Positions 52,270 to 62,600 of a DNA stretch of 64,000 nucleotides are shown piece after piece. This stretch comes from Teredinibacter turnerae T7901 (GTDB lineage: Bacteria > Pseudomonadota > Gammaproteobacteria > Pseudomonadales > Cellvibrionaceae), in contig NC_012997.1 in assembly GCF_000023025.1 (NCBI RefSeq), positions 2,787,125 through 2,851,124 on the forward strand, written 5' to 3'. How positions within the stretch are numbered: the stretch's first letter is position 1; every line of letters starts with the position of its first letter. Position numbers and translations under genes: made by a program. The notes under the pieces were generated by a model. The model was not told where the DNA came from and did no database searches. It was given only the letters and a program-made list of their open reading frames with translations.

Positions 52270-53334
52270 TCAAACAGGTGTTTGACTCGGGGCGACATCC
52301 ACGCACCAGGCCCCCTCGTCCATCGGCTGAAGTAAGATTGTGGCAGGCAGCATCTGTGTGATTACTGCAATATTTGTACGTAAATGCTCAGTTGGTGCCA
52401 TTGTCGAGAATTTTCCTCCGCACCCAAGTACGAGAGGCAATAGCAGCTGGTCCGCCAGGTGGCTGCACACTGCGGCACCGCTGTGCAAGTAATTTTTCAT
52501 CGCTTTTACAGCTCTTCCGGCTACCCGCTCCGCAGTAAGGTTACGTTCACCAACAGCCTCAAACACGGCCGATGTATTTTCCATGTGCAGTCGCACGGAT
52601 ACTATATTGCCCTGTCCTGGCGAGCTGACAATTTGTCGAACCAGTTCGTTGTCGTTCCAGTAGCATTTTTTCTTCACGTACTCCAGCTCACGCTCAATAA
52701 CATGTGCAGGAATATTCGCGGAAGTTGCGATAGCACATTTGCGCTTTAACTCACCCGGCACTAATAATTCAAGAAACCGAATTTGCTGCGCAGGAGAAAT
52801 ACGCACGCACCAAGCGCCACCGCCGGACGGGTAAAAACCGTGGCGTTCGAGCGATACCTCCGCTTGCCAACCCACCGCGGCCAATACCGGCAGGAAACTG
52901 TGCGCGATAAAATCGACACTGGGAGCCATGGGGTTGTGGGTTCCGCCTTCCAAGTACAACTCGCTGCTGCCGCCAGCTAACGCCAATGGCAGGAACACTG
53001 TCCGAAACACCAATGGTGTACTACCCGCGGACCCAACTGCGAAACGGTAGTGCCCGGGAATGACTGCGCCGGGCCGAAATACCACCCGCCTCGAGCCTAA
53101 AGTATCTCCATCGACTTGTGCGTTGCATACGGCAGACGCCGCTTTCAAGCAAGCTAAATGCTGCCTGAGCAAGCCGGGCTTTTTCCGGCCGGCTCTGATA
53201 TTTTCAATCGTCACTGCCTTACCGATGCACATCGCCAAGGTAAGCGCCGTACGAAAAATTTGCCCCCCGCCCTCGCCTTGCGAACCGTCAATTATCACCA
53301 CACCTGTTCCCCCGTTATTGCCATCCCCTGGCAT
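52270..53334 (-). CDS. rtcA: RNA 3'-terminal phosphate cyclase
   Basis: Converts RNA 3'-phosphate to 2',3'-cyclic phosphate by way of a covalent AMP. The 354-residue length is normal. It starts with IIDGSQGEGGGQIFRTALTLA, has the RHGFYPSGGG motif, and H317 in EHLRTNIAV is the expected adenylated histidine. It follows rtcB with 57 bases between, the usual rtcBA order, and is transcribed with it under RtcR and sigma-54. Confidence 0.95.
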   Translation of the reverse strand: MPGDGNNGGTGVVIIDGSQGEGGGQIFRTALTLAMCIGKAVTIENIRAGRKKPGLLRQHLACLKAASAVCNAQVDGDTLGSRRVVFRPGAVIPGHYRFAVGSAGSTPLVFRTVFLPLALAGGSSELYLEGGTHNPMAPSVDFIAHSFLPVLAAVGWQAEVSLERHGFYPSGGGAWCVRISPAQQIRFLELLVPGELKRKCAIATSANIPAHVIERELEYVKKKCYWNDNELVRQIVSSPGQGNIVSVRLHMENTSAVFEAVGERNLTAERVAGRAVKAMKNYLHSGAAVCSHLADQLLLPLVLGCGGKFSTMAPTEHLRTNIAVITQMLPATILLQPMDEGAWCVDVAPSQTPV

Positions 53335-53391
53335 ACTGAAATTCCGTTTAAATTATTCTGTTTTATCACCAGCGTTGCACCGCAATTTTGT

Positions 53392-54621
53392 CTAGCCTTT
53401 TACACAAACAATTTGCTTGAGGGTATAAACGACTTCAACCAAATCTTTCTGCGCTGTCATAACTTTTTCTATTGGCTTATAGGCTGATGGTGTTTCATCG
53501 ATGACACCCTCGTCCTTGCGACACTCCACATCCGCAGTTGCCTTGCGGTGTTCTTCCAGTGATACCATTTTTTTCGCCTGGGTACGCGACATAACGCGGC
53601 CCGCGCCGTGGCTACAACTACAAAAACTTTCCTCGTTACCCAAACCCCGAACAATAAATGAACGCGCGCCCATACTTCCTGGGATAATGCCCATCTCACC
53701 CCTGCGTGCCCGTACCGCCCCTTTGCGGGTAACCAATACGCTTTGGCCGTAGTGGTGCTCACGCGATACATAATTGTGATGGCAATTAACAGCTTCCACA
53801 CTTGCGGAAAAAGGAAGACTCAATACACCTTCTACTGCGCTAACAACGCGCTTCATCATCACTTCGCGATTTATTCGTGCAAAGCTCTGCGCCCACTCGA
53901 CAGCCTCCACGTAATCATCAAAATGCTCGGAACCTTCTGGAAAGTAAGCTAAATCAGAGTCCGGCAGATGAATATGCCAGCGCTCCATATCTTTTTTGGC
54001 CTGCTCAATAAAGTAAGTGCCAATCCGGTTTCCCACACCGCGTGACCCGCTGTGCAACATCAGCCACACACTGTCGTGCTCATCCAGACACATCTCAATA
54101 AAGTGGTTACCTGTCCCCAGGGTACCCAAATGGTTAACATTGTTTGTATTTTTTAATATCCGGTGCTTTTCTTTCAGAATGGCAAATTGGCCATCGAGAC
54201 CGAGCCAGGCATGGGCCACATCGTCGGGAACGTTCGCCCACGCGCCCTTATCCCGCACCTTACCACCCCGGCCAGAGGTACGCCCGTGAGGTACGGCACG
54301 TTCGATTGCGCTACGAACGGCAGCCAGGTTTTCTGGTAACTGAGCGGAGGTCAGGCTTGTCTTAACAGCCATCATTCCGCAACCAATATCCACCCCAACC
54401 GCAGCTGGAATTACCGCGCCCAGGGTCGGCACAACACTACCGATAGTCGCCCCCAACCCCACATGAACGTCAGGCATAACCGCCACCCACTTGTGGATGA
54501 ACGGCATCCCGGCCAGCTTTCTAAGCTGCTCTTTTGCACCCTCTTCAAATGGTACGCCTAGCGTCCAGGATTTAATGGGCACACCCTCGCTCTGCATCAC
54601 TTCGTACGCCTGCTGCTCCAC
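53392..54621 (-). CDS. rtcB: RNA-splicing ligase RtcB
   Basis: GTP- and Mn-dependent ligase that joins 2',3'-cyclic phosphate (or 3'-phosphate) ends to 5'-OH ends of broken RNA. The 409-residue length is standard. Metal-ligand positions include C81 in DIGCGM and the histidines in LGTGNHF, HSGSRGVGN and NCHHNYV. H338 in SHGAGRVMSR is the histidine that takes GMP. It is the first gene of the rtcBA operon and lies divergent to rtcR. Confidence 0.96.
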   Translation of the reverse strand: MEQQAYEVMQSEGVPIKSWTLGVPFEEGAKEQLRKLAGMPFIHKWVAVMPDVHVGLGATIGSVVPTLGAVIPAAVGVDIGCGMMAVKTSLTSAQLPENLAAVRSAIERAVPHGRTSGRGGKVRDKGAWANVPDDVAHAWLGLDGQFAILKEKHRILKNTNNVNHLGTLGTGNHFIEMCLDEHDSVWLMLHSGSRGVGNRIGTYFIEQAKKDMERWHIHLPDSDLAYFPEGSEHFDDYVEAVEWAQSFARINREVMMKRVVSAVEGVLSLPFSASVEAVNCHHNYVSREHHYGQSVLVTRKGAVRARRGEMGIIPGSMGARSFIVRGLGNEESFCSCSHGAGRVMSRTQAKKMVSLEEHRKATADVECRKDEGVIDETPSAYKPIEKVMTAQKDLVEVVYTLKQIVCVKG

Positions 54622-54706
54622 CTGATTACCTCCGTTAACACTTTATTGTTCTGGTGTGAATCCGGCCTTATCACCGGTTCTGTTATCCAAACGCAACAGC
54701 CACATA

Positions 54707-54721
54707 GCGAAGACAGTGCCA
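54707..54721 (-). promoter_or_regulatory. Sigma-54 promoter of rtcBA
   Basis: On the minus strand TGGCAC-TGTCT-TCGC matches the consensus TGGCAC-N5-TTGC, with the invariant GG and GC exactly 10 bases apart. It lies about 86 bases ahead of rtcB, and an RtcR gene sits next to it, which is the known control pattern. Confidence 0.85.
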
Positions 54722-54769
54722 ACAAACCATTGAATAGTAAAAAGTACGCCTATGTGATTGATTTTTAAT

Positions 54770-54788
54770 AGTTTTAAAATAGAAAACT
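54770..54788. promoter_or_regulatory. Possible RtcR binding palindrome
   Basis: AGTTTT and AAAACT form a 6-bp inverted repeat over a 7-base spacer, 50 bases upstream of the sigma-54 promoter and 80 before rtcR. The position fits an enhancer-type activator site. Sequence specificity is not established. Confidence 0.4.
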
Positions 54789-54868
54789 GATCATCGACGA
54801 CACTGGAGCGCAAAGGGCACTCAAAATATTTATATCTTTTTTGATAGCCATCTATTATTTTAGATAGC

Positions 54869-56467
54869 ATGAAAACAACAGTTATCAGCATACTCGGCAC
54901 CACCATGGACAGGCGCGGCAAGGGTGAGAACCGTTGGGATAAATGGCGCCCAACCATATCTATGTGTCAGCACGACGATCTACTGATAGATCGCCTTGAG
55001 CTGCTATTCGACCGCCGCTCAACCAGCCTTGCAAAACAGGTACGAGAAGATATTTCCCAGGTTTCACCTGAAACCGAAGTGGTGTTTCACAACGTAAATT
55101 TTAACGAACCCTGGGATTTCGAAAGCGTGTACAGCAGCCTGCTGGATTTTGCACGAGCCTACCGTTTTAGACCGAGCAAAGAGCAGTATTTGGTTCACAT
55201 CACGACCGGCACCCACGTAGCGCAGATATGCCTATATTTGCTTACTGAGGCTGGCTATTTTCCCGGCAAACTACTGCAAACGAGCCCCGCCGAACGCGCA
55301 AGTAATGCGCCCGGTCAGTATCAGATTATCGACCTGGATCTTTCAAAATACGACCAGATTGCATCGCGCTTTAAAAAAGAACACCAGGAAGGAACGGCCT
55401 ATTTAAAAGGTGGCATAGAAACAAATAATGCCGACTTCAACAGGATGATCGAGCAGCTGGAGAAAGTCTCGGTTCGCTCACAGGAGCCTATATTAATTAC
55501 CGGGCCCACGGGAGCCGGCAAATCACAGCTTGCACAGCGCGTTTACGAACTACGCAAACAACGGGGAAAACTGAAAGGTAAACTGGTTACCGTCAACTGC
55601 GCAACTCTGCGCGGGGAAAATGCGATGTCTGCACTATTCGGCCATAAAAAAGGAGCCTTTACCGGTGCGACATCAGATCGTGCTGGCTTGCTTAAAGAAG
55701 CAAACAGCGGCCTGCTGTTTCTGGACGAGATTGGTGAACTGGGGCTGGACGAACAGGCCATGCTGCTGCGTGCGATCGAAGACAAACGCTTCACGCCCTT
55801 CGGGGCCGACAGTGAGGTCAGCAGTAACTTCCAACTCATAGCAGGCACCAACCGTGATTTAATCCAATGCGCTAAAGCAGGCCAGTTTCGCGAAGACCTG
55901 CTTGCCCGTATCGACTTATGGACTTATCGGTTGCCCTCGCTAAAAGAACGGCTGGAAGACCTGGAGCCCAATCTGGACTATGAGCTGGAACAATTTTCGA
56001 ACAAAGCAGGTTACCGAGTAAGCCTGAACAAAGATGCTCGAACGCTTTACCTGGCGTTTGGAAAATCGCCTGCGGCAAGCTGGTCCGCCAACTTCAGAGA
56101 CCTTAACGCTAGCATTACCCGCATGGGTACCCTGGCGGATGGCGGCCGCATAACTCGCAATGTCGTCGCAGAAGAGATTAAACGCCTGGAAGGCAAATGG
56201 CTAACAACACAGCAACCCCCTAACCCAACAACACCACAGCTATTGCTGGAACCTCTGCTCGGAAGCGCCGGGCTAAATGCGCTAGATTATTACGAGCAAA
56301 TGAACCTGGCGGGCATAGTTTCGGTTTGCAAAGCATCAAGCTCAATGGCAGAAGCCGGGAGAAAGCTGTTCGATAAGAGCCGAAACCTGAAAAAATCCAA
56401 TAACGATTCCCACAGGGTTAAACAGCTACTGGCTAAATATGGGTTGGAATTTTCGGATATTCAATAA
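54869..56467 (+). CDS. rtcR: Sigma-54-dependent activator RtcR with CARF domain
   Basis: A 532-residue regulator that activates rtcBA after RNA damage. An N-terminal CARF-like ligand domain (about 1-165, with ISILGTTMD and LVHITTGTHVAQI) precedes the AAA+ domain. Walker A is GPTGAGKS near 212, the sigma-54 contact loop GAFTGA is at 262-267, and Walker B is LLFLDEIGEL. The C-terminal region has an HTH-like segment (GIVSVCKASSSMAEAGRKLF). The CARF domain is expected to sense a cyclic nucleotide or RNA end. It is divergent from rtcBA, with the shared control region between. Confidence 0.95.
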   Translation: MKTTVISILGTTMDRRGKGENRWDKWRPTISMCQHDDLLIDRLELLFDRRSTSLAKQVREDISQVSPETEVVFHNVNFNEPWDFESVYSSLLDFARAYRFRPSKEQYLVHITTGTHVAQICLYLLTEAGYFPGKLLQTSPAERASNAPGQYQIIDLDLSKYDQIASRFKKEHQEGTAYLKGGIETNNADFNRMIEQLEKVSVRSQEPILITGPTGAGKSQLAQRVYELRKQRGKLKGKLVTVNCATLRGENAMSALFGHKKGAFTGATSDRAGLLKEANSGLLFLDEIGELGLDEQAMLLRAIEDKRFTPFGADSEVSSNFQLIAGTNRDLIQCAKAGQFREDLLARIDLWTYRLPSLKERLEDLEPNLDYELEQFSNKAGYRVSLNKDARTLYLAFGKSPAASWSANFRDLNASITRMGTLADGGRITRNVVAEEIKRLEGKWLTTQQPPNPTTPQLLLEPLLGSAGLNALDYYEQMNLAGIVSVCKASSSMAEAGRKLFDKSRNLKKSNNDSHRVKQLLAKYGLEFSDIQ

Positions 56468-56701
56468 TGGGTAGCGGAGATAAACGCGATTTTAAATAGC
56501 CAACTCAACTTTCGAAAGGGTTGAGTCAAATGAATTCGAGGCCGAAACTCTGACGGGCTAAGCGCCCAACTGAGGGCTAAGGCGGGCACTGATACTCAGC
56601 ACCCAAGCAGCCCCAACTAAACGCCATACATCAAATGCAATACAACAACCGCGCAAAAAATACCTAAATCCTAGCGGCGCGGCTGCTTAAAGTGCTGCAA
56701 G

Positions 56702-57070
56702 TTATTCCTGCGTCCCGTTGACCAAATCATAGGTGATATCGCCATTCAACCCGACTGGGCACGCCACAACCCCATAGATAGGTATAAATATGGATGCAGG
56801 CCTAAATTTAGATCTTAATTTTCCTTCCTGAATTGTTTTACCGTCTTTTTCCAGCCGGTAAGACACACCACCACCAGGCGGAATACCAATTTGGCTCCAT
56901 TTAAAGCCATGCGTACGAACCTGGCCATTTGCATTGATATCTACAGGGGTATCCCTTCCGGCCAGGTAGAGCTGGCTACCCTCGGGGATGACAAAAGTAC
57001 CACTCGTGGTACAGCCTACAACCCCAACAACACTTACCACGATCAACAATTTCAAAATGCTTTTTAACAT
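56702..57070 (-). CDS. Uncharacterised lipoprotein
   Basis: A 122-residue lipoprotein starting at ATG 57070 (MLKSILKLLIVVSVVGVVGCTTSGTF); the frame extends ten residues further without support. The signal sequence ends in the lipobox VVGC. The mature part begins with a Pro/Gly beta-rich segment (VIPEGSQLYLAGRD, VRTHGFKWSQIGIPPGGGVSYRLEKDG) and ends in a hydrophobic stretch PASIFIPIYGVVACPVGLNGDITYDL. I do not recognise the family. It stands alone between rtcR and rsgA. Confidence 0.6.
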   Translation of the reverse strand: MLKSILKLLIVVSVVGVVGCTTSGTFVIPEGSQLYLAGRDTPVDINANGQVRTHGFKWSQIGIPPGGGVSYRLEKDGKTIQEGKLRSKFRPASIFIPIYGVVACPVGLNGDITYDLVNGTQE

Positions 57071-57282
57071 AGTTATATTTCCATGTGATTGATAACGCAA
57101 AACCTGCTGGCGGATTATATCTTTGCTCGTGCAATTAGGCCATATTGCAGGATTTAGCCGTAGGCGACCCGGCTAAAATGATTGGAAATAGCGAATTAAT
57201 ACCTGGGCTGCCTCAGAATGAAATCGGCGGGTTCGACAGGCTGCCTAAGAGAAAGTAACGGTTTCTCGGGGGCGGAATACCG

Positions 57283-58347
57283 CTATAGAGGGCCGCGGCG
57301 GCCGGTTTTTTCCTTGTGGAGTTTTCCACCTTTAACCATTTTGCCAAAACTGCGATCTTTAGCGCGCTTTTCCGCCAAGGTTGATGTAGCAAATTCATTT
57401 TCACGCACCAGTTTTTGGTAACTGGCCAATCTACGACCACTCAAACGCCCTTCTTCAATCGCTGCCAATACAGCACAACCAGGCTCATTCATATGTTTAC
57501 AATCGATAAACCTGCATTTCTCAGACAACTCCTCGATATCTTCAAAAACATGGCCCAATGCATCATCTACATCAGCAACCCGCAGTTCCCGCATCCCCGG
57601 CACATCAATAATTAGCCCACCGGAAGCGAGAAAATACAACTCTCTGTGGGTGGTGGTATGCCGACCTTTTTTGTCATCTTCCCTAATGCTGCCAGTGGCG
57701 GCTAAGGTCTCCTCCGCCAGCGCATTCAGCAGCGTGGACTTACCCACACCGGAGGAGCCAACAAGCGCAATCGTTGAATTACCCTCTATCCACCCTTTTA
57801 CACCATCGAGCGTGGATGGATCGAGCGCATTGACCACCTCCACGGCAACACCGGACTGAACGCTGCGCGCACGCTCGATATAGCCACCGGCATCGTCTAA
57901 GAGATCGACCTTTGTGAGGATAATTACCGGGATAGCGCCAGCCTCATCGCACAATGCGAGGTAACGCTCAAGACGGGACTCTTTAAATTCATCGTTGCAG
58001 GAACTGACGATAAATACCACATCGATATTTGCGGCAATCGGCTGAAACTGTGTCGTATTACCAGACCCGATTCGCTTGAAAAGGCTCTTTCTTTCAAGCA
58101 CCTGCTCAATTCGGGTGTGTGTTTCATCCAGAATAACCCAGTCACCAACCGTTGGGCGATCAACTGGTTCGGCCTGTTGCAGGTTTAACGTCAGCTCTAC
58201 ATTTCGCCTCTGATCGCCGCAAGCAACCATGGCAACAGACCTCTGTACAGAAATAACCCGCCCCAGACGGCTCTCCAGAACAACAGGGTCAGCTAGTTGT
58301 TGAGCAAAAAAAGGGACAAAACCGAGTTTGATCAATACGTCATTCAT
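57283..58347 (-). CDS. rsgA: Ribosome small-subunit-dependent GTPase A
   Basis: Circularly permuted GTPase that helps mature the 30S subunit. I start at ATG 58347 (MNDVLIKLGFVPFFAQQL), giving 354 residues; the open frame reaches 38 residues further but that part is not family-like. An N-terminal OB fold is followed by the permuted G motifs ILTKVDLLDD, GSSGVGKSTLLN and DVPGMREL. The C-terminal zinc knuckle is CRFIDCKHMNEPGC. The basic tail with GRRGPL fits rRNA binding. The gene is monocistronic. Confidence 0.93.
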   Translation of the reverse strand: MNDVLIKLGFVPFFAQQLADPVVLESRLGRVISVQRSVAMVACGDQRRNVELTLNLQQAEPVDRPTVGDWVILDETHTRIEQVLERKSLFKRIGSGNTTQFQPIAANIDVVFIVSSCNDEFKESRLERYLALCDEAGAIPVIILTKVDLLDDAGGYIERARSVQSGVAVEVVNALDPSTLDGVKGWIEGNSTIALVGSSGVGKSTLLNALAEETLAATGSIREDDKKGRHTTTHRELYFLASGGLIIDVPGMRELRVADVDDALGHVFEDIEELSEKCRFIDCKHMNEPGCAVLAAIEEGRLSGRRLASYQKLVRENEFATSTLAEKRAKDRSFGKMVKGGKLHKEKTGRRGPL

Positions 58348-59660
58348 AGCGTTTACCACGCAGGGAAATAGCGCCGATACGAGTGAGTTACAAAGTGTAA
58401 TGGTTCTTGCAATAAGCGCCAGCCAACGCTTGTATAACCAGCGTTTAAACACGTCAGGCACCCATTTTCCAATTTTTCTGCTTGGACTTTTTGATAAGCA
58501 TCAGTTTTTCTGTGTTCTATAAAGCCAACCAGAATTTCCAGAAAAACCGACCGGAGAAATGGAGTTATTGTTCGCGCCCTGAGACTAGAACGATCTGATA
58601 AACCGCATCTCTTCGAGTAAAAATACTTTATCCCAAAACAGTGATCACCAGAACTGCGGCAATGGTCGGCTAAACAAAAAGCCAATTTATAAATATGACG
58701 AATTTATGTCATGCTCACTACTTATGTTTCGGGCTACTGTCGCGATTGGTGCAGCCAGCCTACCCCAATAACACCACGCCTTCCTGTTGACCTATTCGAA
58801 AAATAGATTTGCCTATATTACTCACAGTTTGCCGCCTAAGTCTTTTCTTTTATCACCCGCCACATAAATGCAGGTTTCAGTGTCTATTGAGCGCGATGTG
58901 TCAAATGAGAGCCCACCGCAACGAGTTTCTACTTCACACCCTATAGGGCTACGTGATTCTCGCCGCCCCAACTATCTGACTATTAGCTTACAAGGCGCCA
59001 GAGCCGACACAACTGGAATTAGACAACCGTCTTAAATAAAAAGATGCGATAGCCACGACTCCACATTTACTCACCACCCAAAACTCAATACACCCCATAA
59101 AATAAATATATTAGCAAGCATGATTCAAGCATTTTAACATGCACAACAACAGCCTAACGTTTGTTTTAAAACAGCCAGACTCGCATGCAGAACTGCAACA
59201 CCCCGGCGCTAGACAGTGACATAAACCTTAACCAACGAACACGGATATTTATGCGCTCAAAAATGCATACAAAACCTAGAACACTATTCAAAAACGCAAT
59301 GAGACCACCTCCAAACACAACAAAATCGAACTTCCTTTTTATGAAAATTACGATAACACAACCAGCAAATACCGGCGGGCATGAGTCCAAACGCGAGTAG
59401 ATAGCCACACCACCACCATTAACATCCAACCCAACACCTATTTTTTGAAACAAATATGACAAATTATTTTTTTAAAAACTAAAAGATAAAACATAATAAA
59501 CAGCCGCCTTAATATTTTGTTTTGTTAAATTAATTATCTCGCAAGTTGCGCGGATTCTCATTTAACCATGAACATGTGTCTCGCATTAAAAATACCCTGT
59601 GTATAAATATCGCTCTGCGGTAGACTGGAGGTTATCAAAAACGCACAGCTGGGGGCTGGC
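58348..59660. other. Long gene-poor region before the redox-enzyme gene
   Basis: About 1.3 kb without a convincing gene. A hydrophobic 98-residue frame at 59166-59462 (minus) has no ribosome-binding site or recognisable domain. Promoter-like TATAAA occurs near 59602 ahead of the redox gene, but the -35 is poor. No tRNA or terminator is seen. Confidence 0.5.
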
Positions 59661-62600
59661 ATGAAAAATTGCTTTCTAACACTTACCATTGCTGTATTGT
59701 TATTTCAGGGTGCACTGGCTGGACCCAGCGGCATCGATGAAAATATTCCTGTTGCGCCGTTTTTAAACGGTACCCTACCAACCACAAAACCACTCGACCC
59801 GAGCAATTCCGACTGGACTGCGGAGCCAATTTTCACCAACCTGGACCTCGATTTAACCTTAGCCATTACTGCCAACCCGGCGAACAATCAGCTGTTCGCG
59901 GCTTCGCGCTCCGGTTTAATTCAGGCGTTCGAAAATACACCTAACGTCACCTCTTCTAACATTGTGCTCGACATGCGCGACAGAGTTGCCAATGTTTTTG
60001 ATGGCGGCTTTTTGAATATGGTGGTGCATCCAGAGTTCGGTCAGCAAGGTTCGCCCTATGCTAATTATTTTTATGTGTATTACACGTCGCGCTGCGGTGT
60101 GGTGGGACCACACCCGACTATTCCTGGCGAATTCGAGTTAGAGGGCGAGTTTAAAACCAATGGTGTTGCAAATCACCCCTGCAATAATTCGGTGCCTGAA
60201 AGCTTCCAAGATGAACAAGACCAGGTTTTTTACGATGCCTATTTGCGCCTTTCTCGCTTCACCTTTAATCACCAAACCAACACGGCCGATCCAGACAGCG
60301 AACGCACTTTACTTAACATTCAACTCTACAACGCTTCCCACCGCGGCGGCGGTTTAACCTTCGATAACGACGGCTATTTGTGGCTGGCGATAGGTGAACA
60401 GGTTCGTTACAACACGTCGCAACGCATTACGGACAACTTCGAAGGCGGGATTATTCGTATTGCCACGGATGTAACACCTAACGGCGATGGTACCTGGGCC
60501 TGCCCTGAAGGCACTCATGTGCCAGTGCGACGAATGAATGAGGCCAGCCCGGAAAACGATTTCGCCAACGGCATTTATGAAGAAATTACCGGGAATTTTT
60601 ACTGTATTCCCGATGATAACCCCTGGGTAGGTGAAAGTGGTGTGTATGAAGAGTTTGCCACTGTGGGTAATCGCAATGCACACCGCATGACCTTAGACGC
60701 CGAAACGGGCCGCATCTGGTCAAGCGAGGTAGGTAATCTCGCCCGCGATGAAATCAATATTATCGAGCTTGGCAAAAACTACGGCTGGCCCTTTCGTGAA
60801 GGTAGCGTAGCGGGCGATTATGATCCGCCTGCAAATATTAGAGGCGAACTAACAGATCCACTTCTCGACTTTACTCGCGACGAATCACAATCGATTATTG
60901 GTGGGTATGTATATCGGGGTTCTAAATTTCCTGAGCTCTATGGCAAGTACATCGCTGGCGATTACATGACTGATTATGTGTGGGCGATCACGCTAGACGA
61001 AGATGGTCTGGGCGCGACTTTCGACCGCTTGCTTACCTTTTCACCGGGCAGTCTGGCAACATGGGGGCAGGATAATAATGGCGAGTTATTTCTCGGCGAC
61101 GTTGCCAGCGAAAACGCTTCAATTTTCGCTCTCGCGCGCAACAGCGGTCCATTGGTTGATGCCCCGGGGCAAATTTCTCTGCTGGGGATTTTTGATGATC
61201 TGGTAGATTTTAAGGTTGCCGACTACTTCATCCCTTATGACCTGGTGCAACCCTTCTGGAGCGACGGCGCCTTTAAACAGCGTTGGATTGCGATTCCAAA
61301 CGATGGCAACCGCGATAGCACCAGCGAAAAAATTGTGTTTTCTGAATCAGGTAATTGGCAATACCCCATTGGTACGGTATTGATGAAGCACTTTGAATTA
61401 CCCTTGGATGAGAATGACCCGAGCATTCGAGCACGCCTGGAAACGCGACTGCTTGTGCTTGGCGAGAATGAAAAATGGTATGGCCTTGCCTATCGCTGGC
61501 GTCCAGACCTGAGCGATGCTGACTTGCTTACCACCAGCGAAACCGCCGATTACACGGTTCTACTGGCCGATGGTAGCAGCCGTACGCAAACCTGGTTGTT
61601 CCCCTCTCGCTCGCAGTGTACAACCTGCCATACGGATGGCGCGGGAGGCGCGCTCGGCCCACGCACGCATCAGATCAACCGTAACTTAGATTACCCAAGC
61701 GGAATTTTAGCCAACCAATTAGAAACCTGGAGCCATCTGAATATTTTCGATACCTCACTGAGCGAAAGCCAGGTAGCGGATTTAATTCGAGGCGCAAATA
61801 TTGACGATGCCAGTGCTTCACTAGAAACACGCGCGCGCAGCTGGCTAGACGCCAACTGTAGTTATTGCCACCAGCCGGCAACTGGTCGCGCACAATTCGA
61901 TGCGCGCTTTACAAGCCAGCTTACGCAACAGAATCTTATTTACGGCAACAGCAGTCGCGATTTCGGCCTTATCGATCCCTTCATTATTACACCGCAGTTT
62001 CCAGAGCGCTCAACCGCCTTACACTTAATTAACGGGATCGGTACAGATGCCATGCCGCCGTTGGCAAAAGCGTTGGTAGATGAAGCGGGCGCAAATATTG
62101 TTGAAGCATGGATCAAACGTATCGATCCCAATTTCAGCAGCAGTAGTGGATTAAATTACGCCTACTACGAAACCACGGGGTTCGGTACACCCAATCTGGA
62201 CAACGAAATCGTGGTGAGTTCGGGCACAACCCGGTCTTTCGATCTTGGCTTGCGGCAACGCGACGATAATTTTGCTTTGCGCTTCACTGCATTAATTTAC
62301 ATTCCTCAAACCGGTCAATACACCTTCGTTTCCGACGCCGACGATGGCAGTCAATTAAGTATTAACAACGCTATGGTGGTAAACAACACGGGTTTCTGGG
62401 TCAAGCCAACAACCGGCACAGTGACCCTGAACGAGGGCTATCATAATTTTCAGCTTGATGTGTTCGATGCCTGGGGCCCGCAATCTCTTACCGTGGAATG
62501 GGCCGGCCCAGGATTTGGACAGCGCAGCCTGGACAGCACCAGTTTGTACTTGAGTATTCCACAGCAGACAACCAATACAGCCCCAGTGCTCAGCGACCCA

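Noticed and set aside
54643-54957. 104-residue frame on the minus strand with a possible membrane segment
   Set aside because: It overlaps the start of rtcR and the rtcBA control region, lacks a ribosome-binding site, and covers the sigma-54 promoter.
56503-56526. 7-bp hairpin after rtcR
   Set aside because: ACTCAAC/GTTGAGT is perfect but no T-tract follows; not enough for a terminator.
59166-59462. 98-residue hydrophobic frame on the minus strand
   Set aside because: No ribosome-binding site, no domain, in an AT-rich gene-poor stretch.
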